DNA from: Clavelina lepadiformis
Taxonomy: Eukaryota > Chordata > Ascidiacea > Aplousobranchia > Clavelinidae
Direction of reading: 5' to 3'
DNA length: 64,000 bases
Assembly: GCF_947623445.1 (NCBI RefSeq)
Contig: NC_135247.1
Location: forward strand, 5,396,501 to 5,460,500
Both the position numbers and the translations under genes were made by a program. Positions 62,767 through 64,000 of the stretch are shown one piece after another (the first letter of the stretch is position 1; every line of letters begins with the position of its first letter). The notes beneath the pieces were generated by a model, which saw only the letters and a list, made by a program, of their open reading frames with translations, was not told the origin of the DNA and did not search any database.

Positions 62767-63528
62767 ATCCTTGGACTGAGAAAATTGTTGTTCATGACAC
62801 TGTTCATAAATTTAACAGGACCAGAGCTGTCATAACAATTAATGTTGGCCTCGATCAGTGCTAGTTAGATGTTCTAATTACAAAACAAATAAATTTATTA
62901 GATTAAAACTAACAGACTGTTAGCAATAAATTCACCGTCAAACTAAAGAAATGATTCACCATGCATTTGTGGAATAATTTAAAAGGTTGAACATGCATTT
63001 GAAGGAGAACAGTTTATCTGACAGCAATACTTTCTCCTGTTCAGTAGTCCTATACCGACCAGTTAAAAGTCAAGCAAAATCATACAAAAACTCTAACAAG
63101 AAATGCATTTACTGGAAAATGTACACAGACTAGCTCGATAGCTAAAGTTTGAGTGATGAGGTTTCATCACCAAGTTGTGTTGTGCAATGACTTGGACTTT
63201 CCTCAGTCTATTGTTAAAGCACATTTCGATGTGATGGTGAAATTTTATTGCAGGATCCCAGTATCATATACCCATAGCTATAGGCTAGGTCTATAGGCCT
63301 ACAGACTAAGCTCCAGGAACCAAAGCTTTGTTAGAGCGTTAAATATCATGATCTAGTATACAAATGCACAAGTAAATGACGTCACAATTTGATTAGCTGG
63401 GGTCTAATATATAAAACCATTCTGTGGTTGTACACTTGTATAGGCCTACTAAGCCCAGATATGGTAGGCTATGATAAGTAGCCTAACCTACAAATCCAAA
63501 CATTGCTAGCAAACGATGATAAACTTAC
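62767..63528. other. Probable 5' intron region of the F-box/LRR gene
   Basis: AT-rich stretch between the long F-box/LRR exon and the candidate first exon. Acceptor-like sequences end at TTTTCTCAG and GAACAG just upstream of the ATG at 62766. A small intermediate exon may be hidden here, because the phases of the two flanking exons do not match directly. Confidence 0.4.
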
Positions 63529-63658
63529 CAGATTTGTGTGCATTAACATTTTTCGGAAGTACTGAAGGTTTTGATTTGTTTTGAAGCAGGTTATTGGCCA
63601 GATCGTTTGCAAACCGAAGTTTTGCCAAATTTTCATTAAGTACCGGTAGTTCAGCCAT
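63529..63658 (-). CDS. Candidate first coding exon upstream of the F-box/LRR gene
   Basis: An ATG at 63658 opens 43 codons (MAELPVLNENLAKLRFANDL ... NAHKS) that run into a strong donor, G|GTAAGTTT, at 63529/63528. The composition looks protein-like: amphipathic, then Lys/Asn-rich. It lies upstream of, and on the same strand as, the F-box/LRR gene. However, it ends in phase 1, while both acceptors before 62766 would need phase 0. Either a further small exon lies between, or this exon belongs to an alternative transcript or another gene. No family is recognised. Confidence 0.5.
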
Positions 63659-64000
63659 TTTAGATTAAGCCTGTCTTAAGAAAACAATATTTGAATTACA
63701 TGGCTTATTATAAGCTATAATGCTGAATTGTTATTATAAATAAAATAGTTATTCTCTTCAGTCGTAAATAAAAACGTTTACGTAAATAAATGTTTATAAA
63801 AACCTAATAAGGCATACTAAACGACCACTACAATCAACTGCGTTGTGGACGCGTCCTCAAGTTTCTATGGAAATTTGAATAACATGTGTCATAGAAATCA
63901 AATGCTTTAGTTTTTTTCTATGGATGATTTCTCATAGCTTGTACCCCAGACGTCCCCAGTTATTGACCGTTTGTCAGGTTCTGATTGTCACACATGTTTT
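63659..64000. other. Upstream region of the minus-strand gene
   Basis: The final 342 bases, upstream of the candidate first exon. No coding signal seen. It presumably includes the promoter of the F-box/LRR transcript. Confidence 0.4.

Noticed and set aside
1-64000. CRISPR arrays, bacterial operons, riboswitches
   Set aside because: No regularly spaced identical repeats or bacterial expression signals. The sequence is eukaryotic throughout.

Overview
The window is animal genomic DNA: AT-rich, with many short introns bounded by GT-AG and long AT-rich spacers. The gene mix (FLVCR-type transporter, cathepsin A-type carboxypeptidases, LRRC72-like ciliary protein, F-box/LRR protein, galaxin-like secreted protein, eukaryotic two-domain fluoride channel) points to a marine invertebrate. 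I would guess an ascidian tunicate, but this is inference from style and gene content, not proof. All exon models below were read by hand from splice sites, and every model given as complete stays in frame across all its junctions.

Layout. 1-4370: 3' part of an old Ty3/gypsy LTR retrotransposon, with pol domains and the 3' LTR. 5630-6025: a two-exon gene for a 97-residue secreted peptide (+). 8861-12459: an 11-exon galaxin-like gene (-) coding for about 30 Cys-Cys pairs. 15482-16780: a two-exon fluoride channel (FEX/CrcB) (+). 17753-19321: an intronless FLVCR/SLC49-type transporter CDS (-). 26108-28973: a two-exon CWH43/PGAP2-interacting-protein-like membrane protein with a C-terminal endonuclease/exonuclease/phosphatase (EEP) domain (+). 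About 28.2-31.2 kb is duplicated at about 32.36-35.28 kb, and the second copy carries a decayed remnant of the EEP domain. 38379-40464 and 41571-44545: two tandem S10 serine carboxypeptidase genes (-) with identical exon phases. 45331-46136: a long inverted repeat in an otherwise gene-poor spacer. 50486-56277: a 14-exon gene for a 1001-residue fusion of a class V aminotransferase (cysteine-desulfurase-like) and a TtcA-like PP-loop tRNA thiolation domain (+). 57253-58917: an LRRC72-like LRR gene (+). 59872-62766: a long F-box/LRR gene (-), with a candidate upstream coding exon at 63529-63658.

Functional picture. These are mostly independent genes and no operon is visible. The most striking is the desulfurase-TtcA fusion. 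A sulfur-mobilising PLP domain and a CxxC-bearing PP-loop domain lie in one chain, with the PLP lysine, the Cys loop, SGGKDS, CSFC and CPAC all intact. This suggests a self-contained sulfur-relay enzyme for RNA thiolation, and TtcA-type cytidine thiolation is not a standard animal pathway. The fluoride channel is another function better known from microbes, fungi and plants. Both genes have introns, so contamination is unlikely.
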